From: Paenibacillus nanensis
GTDB lineage: Bacteria > Bacillota > Bacilli > Paenibacillales > Paenibacillaceae
Length of the DNA stretch: 64,000 nucleotides
NCBI RefSeq assembly: GCF_003583765.1
Contig: NZ_QXQA01000005.1
Span: 62,001-126,000, forward strand
Direction: 5' to 3'
Below, piece by piece: positions 16,100 to 24,942 of the stretch (position 1 is its first letter; every line of letters starts with the position of its first letter). Under the pieces are notes generated by a model, which was not told the origin of the DNA, ran no database searches, and saw nothing but the letters and a program-made list of their open reading frames with translations. Made by a program: the position numbers and the translations under genes.

Positions 16100-17248
16100 A
16101 TGAAGCTTAGGTTTATTCCGGTTTTGGCCGGTTTTCTAGTCGTCTACAGCGCCCTTTCAGCCTACGTCGGATGGAACGGCTGGCTCCTTCTGTCGGAGCT
16201 GACAGGCTGGGAGAACCCGGCGCTTTACTGGACCGCTGTCGCGATATTGGCTTTTGGTTACATTGCAGGCCGCATCGGGCAGTCCACTCCAATGAAAGGA
16301 ATCGCGGAGCCGCTGAAGCTGCTCGGATCGTATTGGCTCGCCATACTCGAATACGGCTTGATTCTTTGTCCGATCGCGGATCTTACAGGATTGCTTCTCA
16401 AATGGGGTGGGGCCTCATCGGAGGTTTATCTGTCGCTCGTCGGCGGTGCGGCCGCGCTTCTGCTGCTGGCGATTCTCATCGCAGGCTCGCGAAACGCATG
16501 GTCGCCCGTGATCCGAACGTATCATGTGCAAATTCCAAAGTCCGCAGGCAGCAAGAACAAGCTTACGATCGCCATGGCTTCGGATCTCCATCTCGGGACC
16601 GTAATCGGGAAAGGCCATTTGAAGAGGCTGCTTCGTCAAATAGATGAAATTCGGCCTGATATCGTTTTGCTTCCCGGCGATATTCTTGACGATGATCTAG
16701 CTCCGTTCCTTCGCAAGGGCATGCCGGCGGTACTGAAGCGGTTGAAAGCCCCGCTCGGAGTATTCGCCGTGACGGGCAATCACGAATATATCGGCGGCAA
16801 GGTTCCCGAATTCGGGGCGGCGCTTGACGCGATCGGCATACGGCTGCTGATGGACGAAGCCGCGGTGATCGATAACAGCTTTATCGTAATCGGGCGCAAA
16901 GACAAAGCGGCGGGAGAACGTAAAAGGATTTCGGAGCTGGTTGAACCGCTGGACAGCTCTCTTCCGCTCATTATGCTGGACCATCAGCCCTCTGATCTGG
17001 AGGCGGCCGAAAAAAACGGCATCGACCTCAGCCTTTCCGGGCATACGCACCGGGGACAGATGGCGCCGAACCACCTCATTACGAGAAGGATATTCGAGCT
17101 GGATTGGGGCTACAAAAAGAAAGGCGCCCTTCACGCGATCGTCTCCTCCGGCTTTGGCTTCTGGGGGCCGCCGATCCGGATCGGCAGCCGCTCCGAGGTG
17201 CTGAAGATCGAGGTCGAATTTAAAGGAGCCGCTCCAAGGTCGCATTAG
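16100..17248 (+). CDS. Membrane-anchored metallophosphoesterase (YkuE/YaeI type)
   Basis: 382 residues. Residues 1-130 contain about four membrane helices. A calcineurin-like phosphoesterase domain follows with all metal motifs: ASDLHLG (Asp162, His164), GDILDDD near 193, GNHEY at 226-230 and GHTHRGQ near 314. The catalytic face is predicted to be on one side of the membrane, with lipid-linked phosphates as likely substrates by analogy with YaeI/LpxH-like enzymes. AAAGGAG precedes the ATG at 12 bp. It overlaps the stem of a terminator at its 3' end. Confidence 0.85.
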   Translation: MKLRFIPVLAGFLVVYSALSAYVGWNGWLLLSELTGWENPALYWTAVAILAFGYIAGRIGQSTPMKGIAEPLKLLGSYWLAILEYGLILCPIADLTGLLLKWGGASSEVYLSLVGGAAALLLLAILIAGSRNAWSPVIRTYHVQIPKSAGSKNKLTIAMASDLHLGTVIGKGHLKRLLRQIDEIRPDIVLLPGDILDDDLAPFLRKGMPAVLKRLKAPLGVFAVTGNHEYIGGKVPEFGAALDAIGIRLLMDEAAVIDNSFIVIGRKDKAAGERKRISELVEPLDSSLPLIMLDHQPSDLEAAEKNGIDLSLSGHTHRGQMAPNHLITRRIFELDWGYKKKGALHAIVSSGFGFWGPPIRIGSRSEVLKIEVEFKGAAPRSH

Positions 17249-17266
17249 ACCTCGGGGCGGCTCCTT
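17223..17266 (+). terminator. Hairpin terminator overlapping the phosphoesterase stop codon
   Basis: Long stem AGGAGCCGCTCC-AAGGTC / GACCT-CGGGGCGGCTCCT followed by a weak pyrimidine stretch. It begins inside the last codons of the gene. Confidence 0.6.
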
Positions 17267-17280
17267 CCGCATGCAGCTTC

Positions 17281-17493
17281 TTATTTCACAGCCTTTTTGC
17301 CGGCGGGCAGCCAAATCCAGACCGCCGCGACGCTGAACGAGGCCACAATGAACGGCACGAATTTAAGACCCGCCAGCCAGCTCGTAGGTCCTATGAGCGC
17401 AAGACCCGCGACAGCCAGTATTTCCGAAAGAATGACGCCGGCGATAAAGCCGACGATTAAAGCTGCGATGGAAAGCAGAGCTTTTTTCAACAT
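17281..17493 (-). CDS. Small two-helix membrane protein (possibly DUF5957)
   Basis: 70 residues with two membrane segments (about 5-34 and 43-62). The GFIAGVILSEI stretch and following hydrophobic block resemble DUF5957 proteins of Bacillus, though I cannot confirm the family. Start behind GAGGAGG. It lies 22 bp downstream of the multicopper oxidase gene on the same strand, so they are likely co-transcribed. Function unknown. Confidence 0.65.
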   Translation of the reverse strand: MLKKALLSIAALIVGFIAGVILSEILAVAGLALIGPTSWLAGLKFVPFIVASFSVAAVWIWLPAGKKAVK

Positions 17494-17515
17494 AAGAATG
17501 TCCTCCTCTATACGA

Positions 17516-18994
17516 TTAGTCAGGCAAGTTGCCCGATTTGGTGCCTACGCGGTAAGGCGTATCGACGCCTTCGTAATTGACCATCATCGACATCCCGTTC
17601 GCCGCGTGTTCAAGATTATGGCAGTGCTCCATCCACAATCCCGGATTATCCGCTTTGAACGCGACCTCGTACTCGTCGCCCATCGAAAGCATAATGCTGT
17701 CCGCAAAGATCGGGCTGCCGGATAAAGGCTCGCCGTTTTTGGTCAGCACCTTAAACAAATGTCCATGCAGATGCATCGGATGCTCCTCTCCGAGCTTATG
17801 CTTGATCCTGATCTTGATCCATTCGCCCTCGCTAACGATGATCGGCGGAATCTCATGGAATCGTTTCCCGTTAATGTCGATAGGCCCAAGGACAAGGTCA
17901 TAGGTGCGGTCGAATTTCATATCGGCCGTTATGCCGTCGTCAAGCGGCTCGCCATATGCCGTAAAGTCAAACACCGGCGCGTCTTTGTCCAGCTTGCCGG
18001 GCTCGACGCCTTCGCCAACCGTCACCGAAAGCGTCTTTTTCTGCTTGCTGTAGACTTGAACCTTACCGCTGCTTGGCATCGTGAACAGCACATCGTACCG
18101 CTGACCGCCTCCAATCGGTATCCAAGTCTTTCGAAGCGTTCCCGGCTGGTTCAAATCTTGTCCGTCCATCGAGATGACTTGGAAGTCCGCTCCCGCAACC
18201 CCCATCCATTGCACCGCGCTGGAGCTGTTGATGAGGCGCAATCTTACGCGGTCCCCCGCCTGAGCCGCAAGCTTCGCCCCGTTACGGCTTCCGTTCGTCA
18301 GCCAATGCTTGCCATTCAGCTGCTGCATCGTTACGGCATAGTCGAGGTCGTACTCGAACGCGCTTTGCCGCGGCTCGACGATTAATCTTCCGATAAGACC
18401 GTGCTGCGCCTGCTCGGAGCTTTGCTGATGCGAATGATACCAATACGTGCCGGAATGCTTCGCGACAAATTCATACGTAAACGTCTCCCCCGGCCAGACC
18501 GCGTCTTGGGTTACGCCCGCCACGCCGTCTTGCGAGCATGGCAGCACGACACCGTGCCAATGAATGGTGACGCCTTTCTCGATATCCTTGTTCGTCAGCT
18601 TCACGACGATCCGGTCGCCTTGCTTCACCCGCAGCTCGGGACCTGGGGTCGTCCCGTCGAATGTCCACGCTTCCGCTGTTTTGCCGTCTCCGATCTCAAC
18701 AACCGATTTTTGAGCGGTTAATTCGAATTTACGGACAGGCGCGTTGGAGGGCGGTTCCGCCATATCCGCGCAGGACGCAGCAGCGGCCGCCCCGCCTCCC
18801 GCCTCTCCATTCGTGTCCGTATGGCGGGCATGCCCGCTATGGGCGCCCATATCCGCCATATTGATTTCTTCCGGGAATTTCAGCTTATAATAGCCGCAAG
18901 CAGCCGTCACAAGCGGCAGCGCCGCAATAATAAGCGCGATTGCAGCCATGCGCAGAAGCGGAGATTTTTTAGCCGCCGATTTTTTAGCCGCCAT
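17516..18994 (-). CDS. Lipoprotein multicopper oxidase
   Basis: 492 residues. A lysine-rich N terminus, a hydrophobic helix and the lipobox VTAAC (Cys33) indicate a surface lipoprotein. A short His/Met-containing low-complexity linker follows. Three cupredoxin domains carry all copper motifs: HWHG at 145-148, YWYHSH near 184-189, HPMHLHGH, and HCHNLEHAANGM with the type-1 His-Cys-His and axial Met. Likely substrates are Cu(I), Mn(II) or phenolics. Which one cannot be read from sequence. The ATG follows AAGGAG at 8 bp. It is divergent from a two-component system 158 bp away. Confidence 0.9.
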   Translation of the reverse strand: MAAKKSAAKKSPLLRMAAIALIIAALPLVTAACGYYKLKFPEEINMADMGAHSGHARHTDTNGEAGGGAAAAASCADMAEPPSNAPVRKFELTAQKSVVEIGDGKTAEAWTFDGTTPGPELRVKQGDRIVVKLTNKDIEKGVTIHWHGVVLPCSQDGVAGVTQDAVWPGETFTYEFVAKHSGTYWYHSHQQSSEQAQHGLIGRLIVEPRQSAFEYDLDYAVTMQQLNGKHWLTNGSRNGAKLAAQAGDRVRLRLINSSSAVQWMGVAGADFQVISMDGQDLNQPGTLRKTWIPIGGGQRYDVLFTMPSSGKVQVYSKQKKTLSVTVGEGVEPGKLDKDAPVFDFTAYGEPLDDGITADMKFDRTYDLVLGPIDINGKRFHEIPPIIVSEGEWIKIRIKHKLGEEHPMHLHGHLFKVLTKNGEPLSGSPIFADSIMLSMGDEYEVAFKADNPGLWMEHCHNLEHAANGMSMMVNYEGVDTPYRVGTKSGNLPD

Positions 18995-19152
18995 TTCTTT
19001 CACTCCTTGCTTGAATCTTGTTCACGAGACCTATCATAACAGCAAGATGTTGTGAACTTGTGACGATGATGTACGGATTGCGTGAAAGTTGACGGAGGTT
19101 AGCCCGTTCACTAACATACAGGGTAGAGCTGATCGCGATTGGGGGAATAGTA

Positions 19153-19851
19153 ATGGCACAGACGCTGCTGCTTGTCGATGACGAGCGCAAGGTGCTTGAC
19201 TTTATGGAGCCGTTCCTGAAGCAGGAGGGCTATACGGTTATAACGGCCGAGACGGGGCTGGACGCGCTCAGGCTGGCCAAGGAGCATAAACCGTCGCTGG
19301 TGCTGCTGGATTGGATGCTGCCCGGGATGAACGGGATTGACGTGTGCCGCGAGCTGCGGCGGACGTCGAAGGCCGGCATCATCATGGTGACGGCTAGATC
19401 GGAGGAGACGGACAAAGTTATCGGTTTGGAGGTCGGAGCCGATGATTATTTGACGAAGCCTTTCTCGCTTCGGGAGCTGCTGGCCCGCATTCGGGCGGTG
19501 CTTCGCAGGCTGGAGGGCGCTGCCGGCGATGAGCCTGCCGCTGAGCTGCGCAGAGGGGATTTGGTAATCTCGGAATCGAAATGCTCGGTGCGAAAACGCG
19601 GGGCGGACCTCATGCTGACGCCGACCGAGTTTAAGCTCCTCCTTACGCTGGCGGCAAGACCGGGCATCGTCTACAGCAGGCTGCAACTGCTGCAGGCCGC
19701 GCTGGAAGACGATCTCCTGAACGACGAGCGTACGGTGGACGCGCATATTAGCCGAATCCGAAAAAAAATCGAGGATGATCCCTCTTCGCCTGCCTTCATC
19801 CAGACCGTATACGGCTTCGGCTACCGGTTTGGCGGAGGAACAGCGGAATGA
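19153..19851 (+). CDS. OmpR/PhoB-family response regulator
   Basis: 232 residues. The receiver domain (1-118) has the acidic pocket DD at 9-10, phosphoacceptor Asp53 (LLDWMLPGMNG) and the switch lysine in DDYLTKPFS. The C-terminal winged helix carries LTPTEFKLLLTLAARPGIVYSR and RTVDAHISRIRKKI. Its stop overlaps the start of the kinase gene by 4 bp (ATGA). It is transcribed away from the multicopper oxidase gene, which is a natural candidate target, but no recognisable direct repeat was found to prove this. Confidence 0.92.
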   Translation: MAQTLLLVDDERKVLDFMEPFLKQEGYTVITAETGLDALRLAKEHKPSLVLLDWMLPGMNGIDVCRELRRTSKAGIIMVTARSEETDKVIGLEVGADDYLTKPFSLRELLARIRAVLRRLEGAAGDEPAAELRRGDLVISESKCSVRKRGADLMLTPTEFKLLLTLAARPGIVYSRLQLLQAALEDDLLNDERTVDAHISRIRKKIEDDPSSPAFIQTVYGFGYRFGGGTAE

Positions 19852-21206
19852 GCGTTAGACAAAAGCTGTTTCTGGCCATGACCAGCTTAATCGTCGGCAT
19901 GAGTCTGCTGACGATTCTCGTCACCGTTCTGATCGTGAACGGCGCGCTAAGATCCATTCACATCGCGGACCGCAGCGAGCACATTCAGGCGATCGAAGAG
20001 CGGCTGATTACCTATTACGAAGCAAACGGCGGGCAATGGGGCGATCGGGAGGAGCTCCGTAACGTCATTCTTAACAAGGCGGAAATCGGAGCGGAAGCGG
20101 CTGATATTCTGCTTCTATCGAACAGCGGCGAGCGGCTGCTGACAATCGGCAATGAAGAGATGGGGGTGATCAGAGGACTTGGCCTCAAACGCGCTCTGAA
20201 GCATGAAGGCACCACGATCGGAACCCTGTATTACTACGATCCGGAGGCCGCCAATGTCAGAAAGATTCAGCTTGGCATTAGCAGCTCGGTCACCGTCCTC
20301 CTTATCGGCTTTTCCTTGTGCCTGCTAGTGGTGTCGCTGATTGCCGCATTTCTGGTAGCCAAACGGATTACATCGCCGCTCCGCATCCTCTTGCCCGCGA
20401 TTGAACGGTTAGGCGAAGGCGGCTTGGGCACGCAGGCCCCTGTCCTCAGCCGAGATGAATACGGCAAGGTTGCGGAGTCCTTCAACGCCATGTCGCTGCA
20501 TTTGCTTCGCGCAGAGGAGGCACGGCGCAGTCTGGTTGCGGATGTCGCGCATGAATTGCGTACTCCGCTGTCAATTCTGCAAGGTCAAATGGAGCTGCTT
20601 CAGCAGGCGGGGGAAGCGATTGAGCCGCATAAGCTGCTCCCCCTTCAAGACGAGCTGATTCGCCTAAGAAAATTGGTGGACGACCTCCAATTGTTATCGC
20701 TCGCCGAAGCCAAGAAGCTTGCGCTTCACAAACGAGAGAGCTCCCTGCCGAGCTTGATTCGCCGAATTTTGGATCGATTCGCCGAGGAAGCGAATGATAG
20801 AAGCATAAGGCTAACCTTCACCGATAAGACCGCTCACGCTGCAGTCTCTTTCGACGAGCATCGAATGGCGCAAGTATTTTTCAACTTAATCGGCAATGCG
20901 ATTCGGTACACGCCAGCAGGCGGAAGCGTTCAGGTAACGGCGGAGCTTGAGGAGGATATTCGGGGAAAACAACTTGTTGTCCGAATCGCCGATACCGGGG
21001 AGGGGATCGGCGCCGAGCATCTGCCGCATATTTTCGACCGTTTCTATCGTACGGACAGCGCCAGGTCGCGCAACAGCGGCGGCATGGGCCTTGGTCTCGC
21101 CATCGCGAAAGAGCTGGTCCTCGCGCACGGCGGGACCATCGAGGCGCAAAGCGTGCTGCGGCAAGGCACTACGGTTGTCGTGAAGCTCCCTGCTTCCGTC
21201 TCATGA
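19848..21206 (+). CDS. Membrane sensor histidine kinase
   Basis: 452 residues. Two membrane helices (about 9-31 and 147-170) enclose an extracytoplasmic sensor of about 115 residues. Then come a HAMP linker (to about 222), the dimerisation/phosphotransfer box VADVAHELRTPLSIL with His235, and a HATPase domain with FFNLIGNAIRY (N box), IADTGEGIG (G1), FDRFYRTDSARS and GMGLGLAIAKEL (G2). Cognate to the overlapping response regulator. The signal is unknown. The divergent copper oxidase suggests metal or envelope stress, which is inference. Confidence 0.92.
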   Translation: MSVRQKLFLAMTSLIVGMSLLTILVTVLIVNGALRSIHIADRSEHIQAIEERLITYYEANGGQWGDREELRNVILNKAEIGAEAADILLLSNSGERLLTIGNEEMGVIRGLGLKRALKHEGTTIGTLYYYDPEAANVRKIQLGISSSVTVLLIGFSLCLLVVSLIAAFLVAKRITSPLRILLPAIERLGEGGLGTQAPVLSRDEYGKVAESFNAMSLHLLRAEEARRSLVADVAHELRTPLSILQGQMELLQQAGEAIEPHKLLPLQDELIRLRKLVDDLQLLSLAEAKKLALHKRESSLPSLIRRILDRFAEEANDRSIRLTFTDKTAHAAVSFDEHRMAQVFFNLIGNAIRYTPAGGSVQVTAELEEDIRGKQLVVRIADTGEGIGAEHLPHIFDRFYRTDSARSRNSGGMGLGLAIAKELVLAHGGTIEAQSVLRQGTTVVVKLPASVS

Positions 21207-21320
21207 ATACCCGTATATTTGTCCTTGGAGGGCAACCGCTCACGTGCAGCAGCCGAGACCGGTTGCCTTCCCGCGTTATATATTGTTCAAGAGACTTTTC
21301 AAGAAAGGCTGTCGATCCCA

Positions 21321-22067
21321 GTGAAACATGTCATATTGCCGGATAACGGCAAACGGGTACTCGCCATTTCGGACATCCACGGATACAAGGACGGATTCCT
21401 TCGACTGCTGCAAAATGCGAACTATGATCCTTCCCGGGACCAGCTGCTGCTGCTTGGCGATTATATTGACGCCGACAACGCGGTCTCCTGGGATACGCTT
21501 GACCTCGTTCGCGAGCTGACGGAGTCCGGCGCTATTGCCATACCCGGCAATCAGGAGCTGAAGCTGGCATCTTTGGCCGACCGCAGCCGCTCCCGGCGAA
21601 GAAGATCCTCGCTTCCTTCCAAGGTCAACCGTTACGAGAAGTGGATTCTTTCACTGCCTTTGTTCGTCATCCACAATCATATATTGTTTGCCCATGCCGG
21701 TATTCGTCCGGGAGTGCCGCTTACGCAGCAAAGCGTTCGCGACCTGACCGAGGTGCGCGAATTGTTTTTCAACTACCCGCTAGACCAATTGGCTGCCCTG
21801 ATCGACCAAGATGAGAGCAACCGGGAAGGCGCAATATGGACCCGCGTTATGTTCGGCCATACCCCAACGTTTAAGCTTGGCGGGGAACCCGGTCAGATCT
21901 GGTCGGATGGCAGGAGAATCGGTATCGACACGGGCTCCAAGCACGGCTATCGCCTGACGCTGCTTGACCTGAATAGCGGCAGCACCTACTCATGCGCAAC
22001 GTCGCCCGGTTACCAGAGCAGCGATTTCCGCATAGGGACAGCGAAGGACCGTCTCCAGCTGCCGTAA
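21321..22067 (+). CDS. Metallophosphoesterase / PPP-like phosphatase with altered GNHE motif
   Basis: 248 residues if started at GTG 21321 (MKHVILPDNGKRVLAISDIHG). Upstream starts lack a ribosome site, and GAAAGG lies 12 bp before this one. Motifs follow the PPP/ApaH order: DIHG (Asp18, His20), GDYID at 46-50, HAGIRPG, and FGHTPT near 182. The usual GNHE reads GNQE (76-79), replacing the catalytic histidine. Substrates in this class are phosphoproteins or dinucleoside polyphosphates. An inverted repeat GGCAACCG/CGGTTGCC lies at 21231-21267 upstream. Start and activity are uncertain. Confidence 0.75.
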   Translation: MKHVILPDNGKRVLAISDIHGYKDGFLRLLQNANYDPSRDQLLLLGDYIDADNAVSWDTLDLVRELTESGAIAIPGNQELKLASLADRSRSRRRRSSLPSKVNRYEKWILSLPLFVIHNHILFAHAGIRPGVPLTQQSVRDLTEVRELFFNYPLDQLAALIDQDESNREGAIWTRVMFGHTPTFKLGGEPGQIWSDGRRIGIDTGSKHGYRLTLLDLNSGSTYSCATSPGYQSSDFRIGTAKDRLQLP

Positions 22068-22088
22068 CGGCAAGTAAGACGGTCCTTT
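22044..22088. terminator. Terminator between convergent phosphatase and BceB-like genes
   Basis: AAGGACCGTCT ... AGACGGTCCTTT, an 11-bp perfect stem around an inner GCCGTAACGGC hairpin. It overlaps the phosphatase stop codon. The T tract is short. Confidence 0.7.
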
Positions 22089-22090
22089 GT

Positions 22091-24067
22091 TCAGGCTGCG
22101 GAACCGCGCAGCATGCTTTTCATATAACTGCGGCTTGCGAGCAGGAAGTACAGCGTCTGCATGCCCACGTAAATGCCGATAACGACAAACGAATAAAACC
22201 AATTGGACGTATTCATAATGTTATCGAGCGACCTCATCGCAAACAACGCGTGAGAGATGCCGACGATGCAAGGAATAAAAAAGATAATCCCGATCTGGGT
22301 CACCACGATGCGCCGAATCTCGTTTTTCGTTAAGCCGATTCGGGACAAGCCTTTGAATTGAGCCTGATCCTCCTGAATTTCCGTAAACAGCTTAAAATAT
22401 ATCATGCTGCCTGCCGCAATAAAAAAGAGCAGGCTGATGAACATCCCGATGAACAGCGTAAGCGAGACAACCTGCGACATGTCCACATATTGGCTCGGAC
22501 GGCCAAAGTCCGTCTCGCCCTCCATCCCAGGCGTTACGAGCTGATCCAGTCTCTCTACCGCTTGCGCCGTTTTCTCCCAGTTTTTAAGCTCGAAGCCGAA
22601 GAACACGCGCTGCTTCTCCTCCGGTATGGCGGACATCCAGCGGACAAAACTGAGGTCATCCATAACGAGTGTAACGCTATTGGAATCCATCCAGTTGTTC
22701 ATGACCCGTTCGCTGATGGACCCCGATATCGGCAGCTCCACCTTCTCGCCATTGACAATCCCTCTCGCAACCCCCGCTCCGTAGGTTGAATCGTCAAAGT
22801 TCGGATACAGCAAGGTAAGCTTTCCGCTTTCGACCGCGATCGGCGGCTTTCCTTGATCGGCGGCCATCTTGTTATAGTCCGAAGCGGAAATGACCATCGC
22901 GCTAGGCTGGTATTCCAGCTCCTCTTCGTGACCATTGCCGAGAGTCACGGAATCGTTGCCTTCGAATGTAATCCAGTACCGGTCTAGACCAAAGCCGATC
23001 ACTTTCGCCTCACGCTCGACAACAAGCCCCTCTTCTTTCATGATCCGCTGCATCTCGTCCGGGTCGATCACGTTATGCGAATGAAGACCATTTTCCACGT
23101 AGGCAAGGGAGTATGGCGAATTGTCCAGCATATCCTGCTTGCCTTGAATCTGCATAATGTAGACAGTGCCCAGAGCCGTCATGACGACTGCGCTTAAGAT
23201 AGACACGATAAACAGGATCCGCGCGTTGTCTTTGATTTTATAGCCGAGCTGCGCAAAGATGAGCATATTCGTCCGCTTGTAATAAAACCCTTTCCGCTTC
23301 TGGATGAAGCGAAGAAAGATAATGCTCAGCTGGGTGAAGAGGAAATAAGTGCCGATTATGACCGTGACCAGAATCGGCAGGGCCAGCAGGACAAAAGAAT
23401 AACTGTCCATGACCAGAGCCATTCCGTACCCCCCGCCCAGACATATTGCCCCGACCGCAACGAGCCAAGGTGAATACATCAATTTGCCCTTGGGCTGGCG
23501 CGCCGCTTTCAATAGGTCAATAATTTCCGTACGCCCCATCCGGAGAACGGACCATATAGAGATTAGAAAAAATAAAGCGAAGAAGCCTCCCGCCGTCATC
23601 CATACCGCTTTGAAAGGCGCCGCGAACGAGATCGAGTCCGTCATCCCGAGCAGGGCCGCCAGCGCCATAAAAAACAGCTTGCTGAACAAGACCCCGAGGC
23701 CGATTCCGACCGCGATGGAAAAGCCGGCGATTACGATATTTTCATAAATAACGAGCCTGCGAAGCTGAAGCTTGGTCATGCCGAACAAGGAAAATAAACC
23801 GAACTCCTGTTTTCGCGTCTTAATAAAGGCCGAGTTGGAATACAGAACGAACAAAAACGAAAACACAATGATGATATAGAGACAAAGCTGCATGCCTTCC
23901 CGCACCTTGCCCGCCGCCAAAATATGGCCGCTCACCACGTCGGGATGATAAATAAACGCCGCGTAAATATAAAAAATCATAACGGAAAACACGCTGCTGA
24001 GGAAAAAAGCGCTGTACGACCGCCAATTCCCTCGAACATTGCTAAGCGCGAGCGAACGGAACGTCAT
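22091..24067 (-). CDS. BceB-type ABC transporter permease (peptide-antibiotic resistance)
   Basis: 658 residues with about ten membrane helices, arranged as the BceB family: helix 1, an FtsX-like block of three (about 55-180), further helices, a large extracellular domain of about 200 residues between helices 7 and 8 (about 310-510), and a C-terminal FtsX-like block. The extracellular domain senses lipid II-directed antibiotics such as bacitracin or lantibiotics. Its ATG overlaps the end of the ATPase gene by 26 bp. Together with the kinase, regulator and ATPase it forms one complete sensing/detoxification module. Confidence 0.92.
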   Translation of the reverse strand: MTFRSLALSNVRGNWRSYSAFFLSSVFSVMIFYIYAAFIYHPDVVSGHILAAGKVREGMQLCLYIIIVFSFLFVLYSNSAFIKTRKQEFGLFSLFGMTKLQLRRLVIYENIVIAGFSIAVGIGLGVLFSKLFFMALAALLGMTDSISFAAPFKAVWMTAGGFFALFFLISIWSVLRMGRTEIIDLLKAARQPKGKLMYSPWLVAVGAICLGGGYGMALVMDSYSFVLLALPILVTVIIGTYFLFTQLSIIFLRFIQKRKGFYYKRTNMLIFAQLGYKIKDNARILFIVSILSAVVMTALGTVYIMQIQGKQDMLDNSPYSLAYVENGLHSHNVIDPDEMQRIMKEEGLVVEREAKVIGFGLDRYWITFEGNDSVTLGNGHEEELEYQPSAMVISASDYNKMAADQGKPPIAVESGKLTLLYPNFDDSTYGAGVARGIVNGEKVELPISGSISERVMNNWMDSNSVTLVMDDLSFVRWMSAIPEEKQRVFFGFELKNWEKTAQAVERLDQLVTPGMEGETDFGRPSQYVDMSQVVSLTLFIGMFISLLFFIAAGSMIYFKLFTEIQEDQAQFKGLSRIGLTKNEIRRIVVTQIGIIFFIPCIVGISHALFAMRSLDNIMNTSNWFYSFVVIGIYVGMQTLYFLLASRSYMKSMLRGSAA

Positions 24068-24818
24068 CGAAATTCCCTCCCAGCACGCTCAGCGCGTCCA
24101 ATATTTGCTGGAAAAACGCCTGCCTGTTGGAGCCTCGGCGAATTTCCGAGAAGAATCGGCCGTCCTTAATAAACACAATGCGCTTGCAATAGCTCGCGGA
24201 GAACGGATCATGCGTAACCATAAGAACCGTCGCCTTGAAGGTTTCGTTCATTTCCTTCAGCGCGTCCATAACGTCCTTCGCCGCTTTGGAGTCCAGGTTG
24301 CCCGTCAATTCGTCCGCAAGCACGAGCGACGGCTTATGAATAATAGCCCTTGCGATCGCCGCTCTCTGCTTCTGTCCGCCCGATACCTCATAGGTGCGTT
24401 TCTCCAAAATCGCTTCGATCTGAAGCATTTCCGCGATCGGCGTAAGCCGCTGCTCGATCAGCTTAGGCGACATCCCGTCCATTACGAGCGGGATAATAAT
24501 GTTTTCTTTTAACGACAGCGTGTCCAGCAGATTAAAATCTTGGAACACGAAACCAAGCTCGCGTCTTCGGAATAACGCCAGCTTATTATCGGACAGCTTC
24601 GTCGGATTGACGCCGTTAATTTCGATCGTGCCGGACGTAGGGCGGTCAATCGTAGCCAGCAGGTTTAGCAGAGTTGTTTTGCCGCTGCCCGAAGGGCCCA
24701 TCACGCCGACAAATTCGCCGGACTCTACTTCCAAGTCGATATTTTCAAGCGCCTTATATACGAGGTTGCCTTTACTGCTATATATTTTGCCAAGCCCTTG
24801 CGCTTTTAGAACACTCAT
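24042..24818 (-). CDS. BceA-type ABC transporter ATPase
   Basis: 258 residues. Walker A GPSGSGKTT at 41-49, Q-loop FVFQDFNLLDTLS, signature VSGGQKQRAAIARA near 144-157, Walker B VLADELTGNLD, H-loop VTHDP. This is the MacB/LolD-like subfamily used by BceAB systems. It powers removal of antibiotic from lipid II precursors together with the overlapping permease. GGGGAGGA precedes the ATG at 9 bp. It follows the kinase gene after 124 bp, a gap that in Bce systems often holds a second promoter. I could not define one. Confidence 0.93.
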   Translation of the reverse strand: MSVLKAQGLGKIYSSKGNLVYKALENIDLEVESGEFVGVMGPSGSGKTTLLNLLATIDRPTSGTIEINGVNPTKLSDNKLALFRRRELGFVFQDFNLLDTLSLKENIIIPLVMDGMSPKLIEQRLTPIAEMLQIEAILEKRTYEVSGGQKQRAAIARAIIHKPSLVLADELTGNLDSKAAKDVMDALKEMNETFKATVLMVTHDPFSASYCKRIVFIKDGRFFSEIRRGSNRQAFFQQILDALSVLGGNFDDVPFARA

Positions 24819-24942
24819 GGTTGAAATCCTCCCCGGATAATCTGTCGTGTTTCATCTCTATGTCCTTAGTATATATCCGGAGAGCCGGCTCACCCATCGA
24901 TTTGCCTTTCAATGCATGGAAGCTATCTTACAACTTTGTCAT

